NCBI GenBank assembly: GCA_022606425.2
Contig: JAHDVF020001374.1
Coordinates: 62,001-126,000 of the forward strand
Origin: Lepidostoma basale
Taxonomy: Eukaryota > Arthropoda > Insecta > Trichoptera > Lepidostomatidae
Reading direction: 5' to 3'
Length of the DNA: 64,000 bases
This document shows, in pieces, positions 10,051 to 21,060 of the stretch (within the stretch, counting starts at the first letter, position 1; every line of letters begins with the position of its first letter). The notes under the pieces are model-generated. The model was not told the DNA's origin and searched no databases. It was given only the letters and a program-made list of their open reading frames with translations. A program made the position numbers and the translations under genes.

Positions 10051-11434
10051 GCGATTCAAAATAAATTTTCCAAATTTTTTTAAATTATTTATTTTGGTGC
10101 TTTTTTACGTAACTAAGTGACATTTCAATTTATCGAAAAAGTGTTTTGATTATTTTATTATACATATGTAAAAAACTTTTTTTTTTCTAGTTTATATTAA
10201 TCATAATAAAAAATAACAATTTTTTTCTTTATAGTAAAATTTTGAACGTATAAAAAAAAGTTTTTTTTTAAATAAATTTGTTATGTAAGGCACCAGTTCA
10301 GCGATTTTCTGGTTACGTAATCAAGGGAGTCCGATTAGAGCGAGATAGAAGCACAAAACTCTCACGGGAGGGAAAGGGAAAAACGGTTGTGAAAATATGT
10401 GTCGATAATACAGTTTTCTACCTGAGCTGAGCTTCGTTAGGCTCCTGAGGTCATTTTGGGGGTGGAAGAAAAAACCCTCTAATGGGGGTGGTACAAATAT
10501 AGAGTAAAGGGTGGGGGTGAATATTTAAGGGGCTAAAGTCGATAAAATAATTAACCTGACGTTTTGTAATGACCTTTTTGAAAATAAAATAATTATGCAA
10601 AAATCTATTACCTTTATTTAAAAATTAATTGTTGAGTCTTATATAGGATTAAGCAACTAACATGAAATACATTATTTCGTTTAGTTTTTTTTTAATTTAT
10701 ATTTTAATTAAATAATAATAATAAATTAATAATTTAAATATTTAATTTCTTTTAATTTATATGAAACTGCAATTTCATTAGAATACTTTTTATATTTTAA
10801 CTATTGTTTTATTGTAGAATTATAAATCTTTATTGTATTTTTTAAATTGTTTTCATGTCGGAATATCTAATTGTAAAAATGAAATAATTTTTATATAACA
10901 ATTTACATTTTACTTATAGAAAACTGCTCGGGCTCATCGCATTTGAATTAATATTATATATCACATACATATCAAATTAACATCAATTATTCAAAAAGTG
11001 ATAAACTAGATTTATAAATTATCTATTAAGTGCAATTTGGAACAGAACGTTTGAATAACATTAATTTCATGCTATAACAACAGAAACGAGTGTTAAAGAA
11101 ACATTACCATCATCAGATATTCGTTTATTGGAAAATTTATCAAATCCATAAACTGCTGATTCTAAAAAGACGCCATTTTGAAAAAGCATGTATTACGACT
11201 GAACATCATCAACATATCAAAAAAAAACTTCTACGGAAGTTCGCACAATCGAGAAGACTGGAAGATGAAAAAAGGAATGAACAAAGATATCGAGTAAATG
11301 TAAATGACGTATAAATAACACCAACAGAAAAAGAACGATTAAAGAAATCACAACAAAAAATTATAATCTGACTTATTGATCCATTTAAATCTGAAATTGA
11401 TAATTAAAAACTTCAATTAAGAGCTGTTGACATA
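10051..11434. other. AT-rich, no gene recognised (probable 5' UTR or intron)
   Basis: Long T and A runs at 10070-10270 and 10680-10900. A GC-richer piece at 10280-10550 holds several G-rich GTGGGGG-like runs. I see no protein-like frame; the frame at 11090-11314 is low-complexity. Confidence 0.4.
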
Positions 11435-11515
11435 AGGGTCTTCTTTGAAAGAGACGGTTTCAAGAAAGAGTCTTCTTTGAAGGAGACGGTTTCAAGAAAG
11501 GGTCTTCTTTGGAGG
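11435..11515 (+). repeat. 32-bp tandem repeat leading into the ChAT-like exon
   Basis: GTCTTCTTTGAAAGAGACGG recurs with a 32-base period at 11438, 11470 and 11502. The last unit runs into the exon. Two of the units carry purine-rich GAAGGAGAC-type blocks that could act as splicing enhancers. Confidence 0.8.
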
Positions 11516-11535
11516 AGGTCATTAATTCGATCAGT

Positions 11536-11674
11536 GTGGAGGGACCCGGAGGGGTGGAAAGCCCAGCACTGGGCAGGCTGCAAGAAGCCCTCCTAGGGGC
11601 ATCACCTCAGAAGCTGGCTGCCGGAGTGAGAGGACTAGCCAACCGCATTGGATCAGCCATACCAACTGACACAG
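11536..11674 (+). CDS. ChAT: Choline acetyltransferase, N-terminal exon (partial), probable non-AUG start
   Basis: The frame reads EGPGGVESPALGRLQEALLG, then ASPQKLAAGVRGLANRIGSAI, then PTDTG, and stops at a consensus donor (ACAG|GTAAGC, GT at 11675-11676, phase 1). As I recall it, the Drosophila ChAT N-terminus shows the same spaced pattern (SPQR, LRG, PSDTG), and insect VAChT genes lie in the ChAT intron. A VAChT gene is present downstream on this strand. ChAT makes acetylcholine from choline and acetyl-CoA in cholinergic neurons. In this frame the last stop is TGA at 11446-11448, and no ATG follows. The best initiator is GTG at 11536 (A at -3, G at +4), recalling the published non-AUG start of Drosophila ChAT. 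Alternatives are a TTG at 11509, or an acceptor joining an upstream ATG exon. The catalytic exons are outside the window. Confidence 0.62.
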
Positions 11675-11903
11675 GTAAGCAACCATCAAATCACCACTTG
11701 TTACTTTTAGATATTCAATTTCATTGCAATATATCATCTATTGATGCAATTAAAATCTCAATACGATAATTTTGAAAATTTAAATGTCATCTTGATAAGT
11801 TTCACGGTTTAACAAAAAGTATATTTTTGATGAAAACAAATGTTTTTATTTAAAATTTCTTAGTAGGTGTTCATTGCAAATAAAGAAAATAAAAAAATAA
11901 TAA

Positions 11904-12044
11904 AATTTCTTTATTTTATTATATTATATATATTTAGTTAATTCAACTTAGGTTTAGACCAGAACATGGAAGCGAGCTGTCGAAACCGGTTGAAGTTTTA
12001 AACCTAAGTGGAATTATACTAAATATATACTATAAAGAAATTTA
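11904..12044. mobile_element. Family D palindromic element with GAAACCGGT apex
   Basis: Arms of about 50 bases (AACTTAGGTTTA and TAAACCTAAG at the inner ends) fold into a long hairpin. Its apex holds AAGCGAGCTGTCGAAACCGG. The GAAAC...GTT half of a hammerhead is present, but no CUGANGA is seen. Outer sequence resembles family 4. Confidence 0.55.
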
Positions 12045-12399
12045 AATATCTTTATTTTTATGTTCTTAATTTATCTGTTGCAAAATAGAATTTGAAAAAA
12101 AAACTTTTAAAAATTATTTATTTCTATATGCTTACATCGATAAAAATATTTTTGTTTCAAAATTGAAACAGACTATTAGAAGTACAGACCAGTAAAATAA
12201 ATTATTTATCAAGATATTAATACCCACACTTCCGGTTATGTAGTGTAATCTTTATAAGAAAATACTATTTTTTGTCTGTGAAACTGGTAGTTATCGAAAT
12301 ACGTCCAATCATCAACCAAATTTCAAAGCATTTTCTATGTGAACTAGTTTCACTGGCGACGGCTTGTGTACAGTAATAGGTTGATGGGTATCCAGAGTG

Positions 12400-12722
12400 T
12401 AGCGAATGTAAGAATATGAATAAAACCCAAAAATTCAATGATATGGTTTAGGCACATGAATCGAATGCACGAGAGAGGGATTGTTAAAATGTATACAAGC
12501 AGTGTGAATGGAAAGAGAAGCCATGGAAGACTAAGGAAAGCATAGAATGACCAAATTAATCAAATACTAGAAGGCGGCCTCATTCAAAGTCGAAAAAAGT
12601 GACGAGCGTGCATGTTACTATGTATGAATGTAGAGGAAATCTAAAGAGTCAGGACAGAGCAGTATGGCGTACTACCCTCTCTTTCTACCCCTCCGGAGAA
12701 TCGGCGTTATGGTTAGTTAGTT
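12400..12722 (+). mobile_element. (TTAG)-tailed LINE fragment
   Basis: A mutated frame (RPRKAxNDQINQILEGG) ends in GGCGTTATGGTTAGTTAGTTAG. Only the last 320 bases are present. Confidence 0.65.
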
Positions 12723-12840
12723 AGTTTTCCATTAAACGCATGTTTTCCTCAATATTATCCAAGAAACATGCATGTTTCATTTATTGTTTCTTAAACAATG
12801 ACGTAAAGCTCCATTTTAAATAATTAATATGAATAAAAAC

Positions 12841-12999
12841 GTCTGTTTTCATTAGTATTATTATATTTTAGATGGAATGACATGATTCGCCCTTCTAAGG
12901 CATTATCTAATGACATTAGATAATGCCCTAGATGGGCGAATTATGTCATTCCATCTAAGATATAATAAAAGTCCTAGAAGACAGACGTTTTTCATTCAT
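12841..12999. mobile_element. Family 2 palindrome, near perfect
   Basis: Two head-to-head half elements meet at about 12914. Left hammerhead-like half is on the minus strand (12881-12911), right on the plus strand (12917-12953). Core is TAGATAAT with GAATTATGTC on the right, so it is decayed. Arms include GACGTTTTTCATTCATATTA and its complement. Confidence 0.65.
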
Positions 13000-13541
13000 A
13001 TTAATGCATGTTTAAATTTGTTTTGTACGTTTATTTATTTGAAGAACTTTTAAATTAATAATTAAAATGTATCAACAATGGAAATTGATTAAGCTTACTA
13101 CGAAACGAAATCCAGGTTGACTAAAACAACAAGGGTAATATATACATCCATCAGACTTATTTGTTCTTCCTGTTCTTCAAATAGTCTGAACAAACTCGGC
13201 ATTGTCATCACAAAGGAGAGAGTTTTGAAGAGGAAAACGCCACCCTTAGAACAAACAACCCTTTGGCTTGTACTGCCGGCGGTGAGGGGTGTTTGCTTAT
13301 CATTAGGACGAGCATCTAGGGAGCGGCACTGGGAGGGCCCAAGCGGAACATTCAGGAATGTCAGGCGGAATAATTTATCGATCCTAAATTAGACTAATTA
13401 AGTTATTCTCGTGTTTTAAGAAATTAAGCTACGTGGATTAAGGAAGTAAAGACTAACGTATACGTGATAATAACATCAAACGATACCAACGTTATTCGGA
13501 AATCAGTCGAATGAAATGAAATCTATCGTAATTTCAATTAG

Positions 13542-13860
13542 TCCATTGTTTTGGCCGAAACACTATGATATTTTAACATTTTATAACTGTTAATTCTAAA
13601 ACTTTGTTTTATATCACAAATTGTATTTATTTTACTCTACGACAGCTGTTTCATCAACCAATGTTGGCATCATCAGGTGTTACAAAAATATATATCAAAT
13701 GTCAAATTTTTCTATAAAACATTTGACATTTGATATATATTTTTGTAACACCTGATGATGTCAACATTGGTTGATAAAACAGCTGTCGTAAAGTAAAATA
13801 AATACTATTTGTGATATAAAACAAAGTTTTTGAATTAACAGTTATAATTTTAATGAATTA
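13542..13860. mobile_element. Family 3 palindromic element
   Basis: A nearly perfect 300-bp palindrome with ends ATTGTTTTGGCCGAAACACT-like and arms AAAACTTTGTTTTATATCAC. Two hammerhead-like motifs face outward: minus 13640-13680 (core intact) and plus 13748-13790 (GAAA changed). The centre, 13688-13740, is itself an AT-rich hairpin. Confidence 0.75.
13640..13680 (-). ncRNA. Hammerhead-like motif, family 3, intact core
   Basis: Minus strand: CTGATGA (13670-13676), an extra T, GCCAAC, loop ATT, GTTGAT, GAAA, CAGCTGTC. Core bases and the GUC triplet are intact. Stem III is the ACAGCTGT palindrome. Stem II has one mismatch and one wobble. Stem I is only two clear pairs, so folding alone may be weak. 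Confidence 0.5.
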
Positions 13861-13974
13861 ATTAATTTTTAAATGTGCTACGGTTATATCAAATGTAGCG
13901 AGTATAAAACGATGCATTATATAAAAAAAAACTTATTAAAAAATAAAACAAAACTCTTGAACATAGATGTTTTC

Positions 13975-14225
13975 AATAGTCCTTAACATTTTAAACTGTT
14001 AAATTAAATAACTTTGTTTTATGTATCACAATTGTATTTTCTTTTACGCGACAGCTGTTTCGTTTCATAGCTACTGATGATATCAACCCATGTTAACATA
14101 ATCAGTACCTATGACGACCTATGTAACACTTGATGATGTCAACATAGGTTGACGAAACAGCTGTCGCGTAAAGTAAAATACACTTGTGATACATGAAACA
14201 AAGTTTTTTAATTTAACAAACGTTT
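13975..14225. mobile_element. Family 3 palindromic element, second copy
   Basis: Arms AAAACTTTGTTTCATGTATC (right end reversed) and CTTTGTTTTATGTATCACAA. Right motif at 14126-14168 has TTGATGA (first core C lost) with a good GACGAAACAGCTGTC half. The left motif at 14045-14085 is scrambled. It lies 120 bp from the previous copy, so the pair may be a local duplication. Confidence 0.65.
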
Positions 14226-14261
14226 TCATTAATATTAAAATGGAGTCGGAGTAATTAACAT

Positions 14262-14393
14262 GCGTGCGTTCATAACACTATGTATAATTGTTGAAGAAGC
14301 TAGGTAAGTATGTCAGGGACGAACAGTGTGGCGGTCCATTCTTTCTGCTTACTCTTCGGAGAGACAGCGTGATGGTTGGTTAGTTAGTAAAAT
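14262..14393 (+). mobile_element. (TTAG)-tailed LINE, last 130 bp
   Basis: Encodes CMRAFITLCIIVEEAR-like residues, then the standard 3' block ending GCGTGATGGTTGGTTAGTTAG. Confidence 0.6.
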
Positions 14394-14805
14394 TAGTAGA
14401 GTGTGAAAAAAGCGGTATAAATGGAAATTTTCGACGCTAGCAAATAGTTAAATATATTTTTTTCATTTTGGAATTAGAATCTGAAATCTCCTTAATTGCA
14501 CAGATTGTCATGCACCCAAGATGAAAATAACGTCATGCCCATGGGACCGAGTGAAATCGAAATCAGCTACGAAATATTTACATGGGACAAGTTATCCTTA
14601 GCGTGATGTTTACTCAGAATTTGAATGCTTATCAATGGATTTCATATGTATTGTAATAGTTTTTTCCCCAAGGTTTATGTCTTTGACCTCGTGATATGAG
14701 TCGTATTTTGAAAAGCAGCATTATTTTCCTTCGTTCACACCAGTCATTCCCAAAGTGGCCTATTTGCCTCTTCAGGGGTCCGCGTCAATAAAAAAATGGG
14801 TGTCT

Positions 14806-15297
14806 AACTAACTAACTAACCATCACGCCATTTTCCCGGAGGGGTAGGCAGAGAAGATGGATCGCCACAATGCTCTGTCCTGGCATACCTATCGGGCTTC
14901 CTCTACATTCATACATTGTACCATGCACGCACGTCGATTATTCCGACTTCAAATATGGCCGCCTTTTAGTAATTGATTAATTTGGTCATGCCATGTTTTC
15001 CTCAGTCGTTCTCGCCTTCTTTTTCCACTCACGCTGCTTGTGTACAACTTTTTAAGCATTTTACTTTCATCCATTCGTTCCATATGTCCAAACCATCTCA
15101 GGGATCCTTTTTTAATTTTATCCATGATGTAGTCATCTGCCTTACATTTCTCTCTTATTTCATCATTCGGTATTCTATCATACAACATTTTCCCGCAGAT
15201 TCTTCTTAGTGATCTCATTTCTACGGCGTTTATCCTGCTTTCATCATTTTTTGTTAGCTTCAAGCTTTACTTCCATACATGAGGGTTGGCACTAGAA
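14806..15297 (-). mobile_element. (TTAG)-tailed LINE, subfamily B, 5'-truncated
   Basis: A 104-codon frame (14949-15263): KNDESRINAVEMRSLRRICG, RWFGHMERMDESKML, RLRKTWHDQINQLLKGG. It ends at CTAACTAACTAACTAACC on the plus strand, that is (TTAG)n. It differs from the 15465 copy at many residues, so at least two subfamilies exist. Confidence 0.75.
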
Positions 15298-15460
15298 ACT
15301 ACTGGGCTTGGGTGTCTATGAGATATATATGGAGGTTCACGAGGGTGGATCCCATAAAGACAAGCTGTATCGAAAATGTTGACTTCCTGCAAATGTAGTA
15401 ATCCATTTACAGATAGTATCTATGTTGGTACTTACGTTATACTTTCTTAAAATATATACA

Positions 15461-15464
<4 letters not shown>

Positions 15465-15500
<36 letters not shown>

Positions 15501-16020
15501 CATTACGCAGTCTCCCCGAAGGGGTAGGCAGAAAGAACGGACTGCCACACTTTTCTTTCCTGATATATTTCTCTCGCTTCCTCAACATTCATACATCGTG
15601 TCATGCACGCGCGTCGATTTCTCTGACTCCTCACATGGCCGACATTCAATATTTGGTTTATTTGATCATGCCACGTTTTCCTCGGTCTTCCTCTATTTCT
15701 AGTTCCATTAACATCGTTAACATATATTTTTTTTACCATTCTTTCTTCATTCATTCTTTCCATATGTCCAAACCATCTTAATGATCATTTAATTTTTTGT
15801 TCATAACACCATCATTTGCACCGCATTCACTTCTTATATTTTCATTTGACATTCTATCATGCACATAGTAGCCAAACATTTGTCTAAGAGATCTCATTTT
15901 TACTGCATTTATTCTACTTTCTTCCATCTTTTGCTCGTTCCATGCTTCACTTCCATACATAAGGGTCGGTAGAAGAACACCATTGTGCACTGCCATTCTA
16001 GCTTTTTTGGATAGGTTAAT
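15465..16020 (-). mobile_element. (TTAG)-tailed LINE, subfamily A, 5'-truncated
   Basis: Two adjacent frames (15778-15996 and 15503-15763) separated by an indel near 15785 cover MAVHNGVLLPTLMYGSEAW through SAYPFGETA. The 3' tail is about nine TTAG units (15464-15499), the longest in the window. Two copies of the same family sit 170 bp apart in the same orientation. Confidence 0.8.
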
Positions 16021-16566
16021 AATATGTATGTTTTATAAAATTAATATTAGGAAAGAAGGGGGTTAACACTAAACAGATAAAAATTATCATGGGGTCTACA
16101 GGACAAAAGAGTTTGGGATCCTCTGGTTTAAACCGTAGGACAATATGTGTTTCAAGATTGCTTCGAATCACCTGCGCGTAACAAATCGCAAATATTGGTT
16201 TTACACTATAAAACAACAATAAAAATTATCGGTAACGCCGGTAGTTAAATATCGATTAACGATTTAATTAAACGTCATTCGGACACCCTCCTTTCCTCCC
16301 TCCCTGAACAAGACGCAATATCGGCGGAGGTAATCCCGGTATGTAATCTCATTGCGGTCTGTGACGGGGTGTGAGGGTGGGCACGGCGGAGGGGAGGGGG
16401 GGTCGTGGCAATCAGGCCACGGGCCGATGTAATCCATTTTATTAAGTCACCCTATTTAGTTGATTCCATTAACAAAGGCGTGACAATTAAGATGCTGTGC
16501 TGTTAAATTAATGTTTTCCAATCGTCACCTACTTACGGTTGACCTAAATAAATGAATATTAAGTCC
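16021..16566. other. No gene; GC-rich block at 16290-16440
   Basis: A C/T-rich then G-rich block (CCTCCTTTCCTCCCTCCC..., GGAGGGGAGGGGGGG) stands out from the AT-rich background. I can assign no feature to it; it may be intronic regulatory sequence. Confidence 0.35.
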
Positions 16567-17040
16567 ATTAGTTTTGGCTGACACACAATAATACTTCAAC
16601 ATTAATAACTGTTAAAATTTAAACACTGTTATGGTATCACAATTTTTTTTTTCGTGACAGCTGTTTCGCCAACCGATGTTGGCATCATCGGGTATTACAA
16701 TATTTTTTCGTTTATATGGAGAGTTTTGACAACGGTTAAAATTAATTTTCGTGATTTTTCGAACCTTTATGTGCATTCAAATTGACATAGGAACAAATGC
16801 ACATAAAGGTTCGACAATTAATTTTAACAGTTATCCAAACGTGGACCTTCAAAGTTAACTTAATGAACAGACTGGAAGCATTTGAAATGTCAATTTTAAT
16901 GCTCATAAAGGTTCGAAAAATCACGAAAATCAATTTTAACCGTTGTCAAAACTCTCCATATAAATGAAAAAATAGTGTAACACCTGATGATGCCAACATC
17001 GGTTGGCGAAACAGCTGTCGCGAAAATAAATATAAAGATA
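16567..17040. mobile_element. Family 3 palindromic element, largest copy
   Basis: Arms of about 150 bases match almost perfectly (16655-16785 with 16895-17025), including GAGAGTTTTGACAACGG and its complement. They flank a 105-bp non-palindromic centre. Both apex motifs survive: minus 16655-16693 (CCGATGA, one core change) and plus 16981-17022 (intact). Confidence 0.78.
16981..17022 (+). ncRNA. Hammerhead-like motif, family 3, intact core and perfect stem II
   Basis: CTGATGA (16984-16990), extra T, GCCAAC, loop ATCG-type, GTTGGC, GAAA, CAGCTGTC. Stem II is six perfect pairs. Stem III is the ACAGCTGT palindrome, which pairs well only if two copies dimerise, as argued for other minimal hammerheads. 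Stem I is weak (C-G, mismatch, C-G). All core bases are intact; activity is untested. Confidence 0.6.
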
Positions 17041-17044
17041 AAAA

Positions 17045-18290
17045 TATTATGCCAACATCGGTTGGTTCTATGCCTCCAAATTCCCGCTGCAACACCGGGT
17101 CTGGGTCCCAGAATCATTATTAGTATCCTATTCTCAAACCAGTAGATTCTTTGTTGTTCAATTAGAGTCATTGTCCACGACTCATCAGAACCATATGTCA
17201 CCACTTGCTTGTTGATGGTGTTATATATATGGTATTACACAGCTTAGTATTTCTGGATAGAAGCTTAGATTTTAGGAACGTCCTCAAGTAGGCTACAGCT
17301 CGTTAGCCTTTTTGAACTCTGTGTTCCGAGTGTGTACCGAGATAAGTGAACTCTCTGATTTGCTCAATTTTATCTTCCTCCATGCAAATATCTCTCAGTG
17401 GTGAGGCTAGGCCATTATTATTTCTGGAAACAATTGCATTGACCTGTTAACCAATTCGGGCTGCTGTATCCTTTAATTTTTTGTACATCTCTATTAAATC
17501 ATCTGTACTATCACTAGTCAACACCAAATCATCCGTATATACAAAAACATTGTGAGAGCCACCAAAAGTACCTATTGCCCAGTTCCATTTGTTTAACACT
17601 TCTCACGACTTTCCCCAAACTAATATTAAATAGCATGGGGGATATGAAGTCACCTTGTCTCAGGCCGGTCATGACTTTAAATACCTCGGTCATTTCCCCT
17701 CCGACTGTCACCGCAGCTTTTGAACCAGAGAGACACGCTTTTGTGACTCCTACTAGCTTACCCGGAAAAAGTATTCATTCATAATATTCCATAGATTATC
17801 CCAGTGGATGCACGCGCATACATTTGTTTAAAGTCAATGAAGAGGTTGAAGACTTCTTGACCGTACTCCCATTTCTTTTCAAACAATTGTCTGAGGGAAA
17901 AAATTGGGTCAGTGGTGCTTTTTCCTCTACTATGGCTACATTGGTAGTCTCCAAGATTAGCCTCGATGAAAGGGTGAGAATCTTGCGAGGAGAATATGCG
18001 ATAATACTTTGTAGCATGCCGGTAGCAGTGCTATCCCTTTGAAGTTGGGACACTCCAGCTTGCTACCTTTTTTGGGCAGCGGACATATTATCGCGGATTG
18101 CCATTCCGTAGGAATTTGTTCCTTCTGCCATATCAAGTTTAAAAATCTGCGTTTCCACGCCGTGCCCACCATATTTAACGAGTTCTTCAGAGAATCTGTC
18201 TATCCCAGCAGCTTTATGGATCTTGAGATACTTAACTGCAGATCGCACCTCTTCCTCGATGGGATCTGCTATCCCCACCTTCGCTGCCTG
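17045..18290 (-). mobile_element. Degenerate LINE reverse-transcriptase region
   Basis: Broken frames in order: AVKYLKIHKAAGIDRFSEEL (18063-18278), IPTEWQSAIICPLPKKGSK with the FKGIALLPACYKVLSHIL block (17957-18172), GGEMTEVFKVMTGLRQGDF (17529-17711), then VTYGSDESWTMTLIEQQRIY (16896-17204). These are RT fingers/palm motifs and the post-RT region of a non-LTR element, with many frameshifts and stops. The CTATGCCTCCAAATTCCCG block at 17068-17086 recurs at 60238-60255, so that copy is the 3' end of the same family. Confidence 0.8.
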
Positions 18291-18299
18291 TTATATTAT

Positions 18300-18610
18300 T
18301 ATAATAATCATCTTCTTCTTCTTCAGCTTATCACCGTCCACTCTTGGACAATAGCCTCCTCCATGTCCCTCCATGACGATCTCTCCTGTGCAGTCTGCAT
18401 TCATAGCACCCCAGCGTATCGTTTCAGGTCATCCCTCCACCACATTTGTGGTCTTCCAACTCTTTTTCTCGTGTCTCTCGGTCTCCAATTCAGCAGTATT
18501 TTGGTCCATCTTTCATCTGCAGCTCTAGCGACATGCCCTGCCCATTTCCATTTTAAAGTCGTCACCCGGTGGATCACGTCTGATGCACGTCATGATACTT
18601 CAAAATGCTA
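18300..18610 (-). mobile_element. RTE-like LINE 3' end
   Basis: Reversed: a (AAG)n-type tail at 18310, then complement of residues resembling ATLKWKWAGHVA.. AADERWTKI and PRDTRKRVGRPQMWWRDD. It abuts the previous LINE fragment. Confidence 0.65.
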
Positions 18611-18639
18611 ACAAACCCTATAATAAGCATTCAGTGGTT

Positions 18640-18860
18640 AAATACAAAGTGTTTCATTTTTTATATTTATAAGTTTAAAATGTCTAACCACATAGTGAGT
18701 GCTTCATATGAAAATATATTATTTTGTTGGACTTTCTTTCCTAATTAACACCAAAAACTAACCTTCTCGTCTTATCTTTTCATTATATTATACGAAAAAC
18801 TATCTCAAGTAAATACGTTTGTTTTATCAGAAGTTCACATTGTTATTTCGTTATTGTAAA
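18640..18860. repeat. Tail of a family 10-like element
   Basis: ATGTCTAACCACATAGTGAGTGCTTCATATGAAAA matches in pieces the tail at 37425-37545 and 7340-7400. No hammerhead half is left here. Confidence 0.4.
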
Positions 18861-18867
18861 GCAAACG

Positions 18868-18960
18868 GTTAGATTTAGTAATTTCAACAAATTGTCTTAA
18901 AGTTGTTAGAGCCGGAGTCCCGCAAGGATAACAAGTTCTCCCTCTCCTCTCAGCCATTTA
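18868..18960 (+). mobile_element. Small RT fragment, jockey-like
   Basis: Translates as VLKVVRAGVPQG, a stop, then a VLPLLSA-like run. This is the conserved AGVPQG(S)VLSP motif between the palm motifs of jockey/CR1-type reverse transcriptases. Under 100 bp. Confidence 0.5.
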
Positions 18961-19439
18961 GGGGTGTTACGTAGTTATGTCTCTCCATCCCTCCGAAACC
19001 ACCACCGGCGCTACATTGTAAGGGTTGAGGGTGCTGGGTGGTTTGGTGTTAAAATACGCCACTAAAGATCTTTATCTCTGTCTATAAAGTTCTTGGTATA
19101 TTTCTAGCACAAGTAATTGGGGTAAATGACTCTGTCTTGTGGCAGATTCTTCTGCTCTTAAATTATAGATAATTTTTATTACATTTGTTTATCAAAATAT
19201 AAACCAAAAAATGTAATGTCGTTACTAAAATACTGTTTAAAATAAATGTTGTATGTTTTCCTCAACGAAATATTTTATTATATGAGATGTCTATTTGATT
19301 ACTAAGCTTATGATTTTGAATACCGTATTTTTCGAACCGCGAGACCCACATTTTACTAAATAATTTAGGAGAAATTGTATCCTTGAGGCAAATCCTACAT
19401 CCAAAAATATATCGATTTAGACTTTTGGTCTGTTCCTGT

Positions 19440-19765
19440 AATCAGGCTGGCTTCTCTTAGGATGTTGATTCCCAGCTATCCCTTAAATATTTTTAGCGGT
19501 CTTCCAGAGGGATGATAGCCAACAGGAATTTGATGCACCACCACGTGTGGGATTCTGGAGGGATCCATCCTCTGCACGAGCACATTCCAGTGTCTTCTGC
19601 GTTGTCTTCCCCATCTGACAATATCTTCTACCTTGCATATTTCTTGGGCAACCGTGTTCTTCACCCTATCTCGAAGAGTCTTTCCTGCTATTGTCCTCAT
19701 CGTCCGCATCTCTGCCACCAGCACTTTAGCTTTCGTTCTTGTAGTATCCGCTCTGATCTATTAAA
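19440..19765 (-). mobile_element. RTE-like LINE C-terminus
   Basis: Frame 19476-19724 reads MRTMRTIAGKTLRDRVKN, then EDIVRWGRQRRRHWNVLVQRMDPSRI and a GRPLK-like end, the region after the RT domain in RTE-type elements. Related frames are at 7420, 42630 and 61985. Confidence 0.75.
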
Positions 19766-19794
19766 TATAGTACGTTAAGTAACGTTAAATAATA

Positions 19795-20190
19795 ATGTAT
19801 AAACTGTTAAATTAAAAAACTTTGATTAATGCATCACAATTTAATTAAATTTTTCGCGACAGCTGTTTTGTCACTGTATGTTGACATCATAAGTTGTTAC
19901 AATAATTCACCAACTGTCGCGAAAAATGAAAATACAATTGTGATACATAAAACAAAGTTTTTTAATTGAACAGTTTATATTATTACTTATGTATCACAAT
20001 TGTATTTTTATTGTTCGCGACAGCTGTTTTGCCAACCTATATTGACATCATCCGGTGTTACAATAATACATCAACTGTCGGGAAAAATAAAAATACAATT
20101 GTGATACATAAAACAAAGTTTTATAATTTAATAGTTTATAATGTTGAAATATCAAAGTGTTTCGGCCAAAACATTGTACTATTTAAATAA
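19795..20190. mobile_element. Family 3 double element
   Basis: Two consecutive palindromic units share arms AACTTTG...ATCACAA and ATACAATTGTGATACATAAA. In each, the right hammerhead half is deleted and only CAACTGTCG is left (19911, 20071). The outer end GTGTTTCGGCCAAAACATTG at 20157-20176 matches the family boundary at 13542. Confidence 0.65.
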
Positions 20191-20800
20191 TAATCAAATT
20201 GCGCTAGGTACCTACAAGCATAAGCATTAAAATATAATTTTGTTCAGATTTCATTTGTCACAATCTGTGTTTTCATTTTTTTTTTATAATATTCCCCAAA
20301 GGGTACTTAGAGACACATAAATAACATGGAAATGACAAAATAAAGCAGTTCATTTTGAAACGATAAAATATTATTACTTGTCTACTGTAAATACCCGCCT
20401 ACATTAAAACGTAATTTATTTCCGCAGAATTCCTTAGATCCTGTTTCAAAACATTTTTCTTGGCACTTTGCTAAAATTACTCCCCGAAGAGAAGAACGAA
20501 GGGTAGAAGTTAAAAGGGTAATAACGTTATACTACCCTCTCGCTCTCTCCTCCCTCGTTAGGTTTAACGCAATTATATCTTGGAACTTTTATTCGGGATT
20601 ATTTCTAAGAAACTAATTTGACATTTTAGGTTGCTCCGTTTCAAACGAGATGTGAAAACGTGACAATAATTAGACTTCCTTGTGTAGCTGTAATACAATT
20701 TCCTGAAATAAACTGTAAGACTTGCTGTATTTTCGTTACAAAAAATATTACAATCGGACTATTTTTTGATTGATTTTTTTAATTTGTTTTTTTAAAAACC
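20191..20800. other. No recognised feature
   Basis: AT-rich, with a moderately complex stretch at 20400-20640 that shows no protein or repeat match I can name. Confidence 0.35.
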
Positions 20801-20804
20801 CAAT

Positions 20805-21060
20805 TGGGTTATATGAATACATTTTTAGTAATTATACAATGTTTCAGGTATATTTTAAATCGACTCGTAGTGAGACTCCTTGCGTCTTTTGGTAGTTCAT
20901 TGTAAAGTTTCAGTCCATTGTTCAATATCCTTGATTGTCCTGTCTTAGTTCGTGCATTCGATAAGTGATATCTGTCACAGTTCCTGGTCCAGTGTCTGCG
21001 TACGTTTGAATTTTTAGTTAATTTGTAGCTGCTGTCTGTTGTCTCTTCCATGGTCACTAA
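20805..21060 (-). mobile_element. Non-LTR retrotransposon C-terminal fragment
   Basis: An 82-codon frame with RHWTRNCDRYHLSNARTKTG, then LNNGLKLYNELPKDARSLTT and FKIYLKHCI. This YHL...G...LYNELP...FK..L pattern is typical of the C-terminal tail of CR1/jockey-like ORF2 proteins. Confidence 0.6.

Noticed and set aside
10015..10080. ATG at 10015 or 10019 as the ChAT start
   Set aside because: The frames from these ATGs end in stops within about 35 codons and no consensus donor in frame links them to the 11.5-kb exon, so I left the start at the GTG while noting the alternative.
11090..11314. Upstream coding exon of ChAT
   Set aside because: The frame is lysine/histidine-rich and AT-driven, without homology or splice sites.
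16655..17025. Ordinary MITE with terminal inverted repeats only
   Set aside because: The inverted arms alone would fit a MITE, but the apex motif recurs with a conserved hammerhead layout in families with unrelated arms, so a plain MITE reading misses the main signal.
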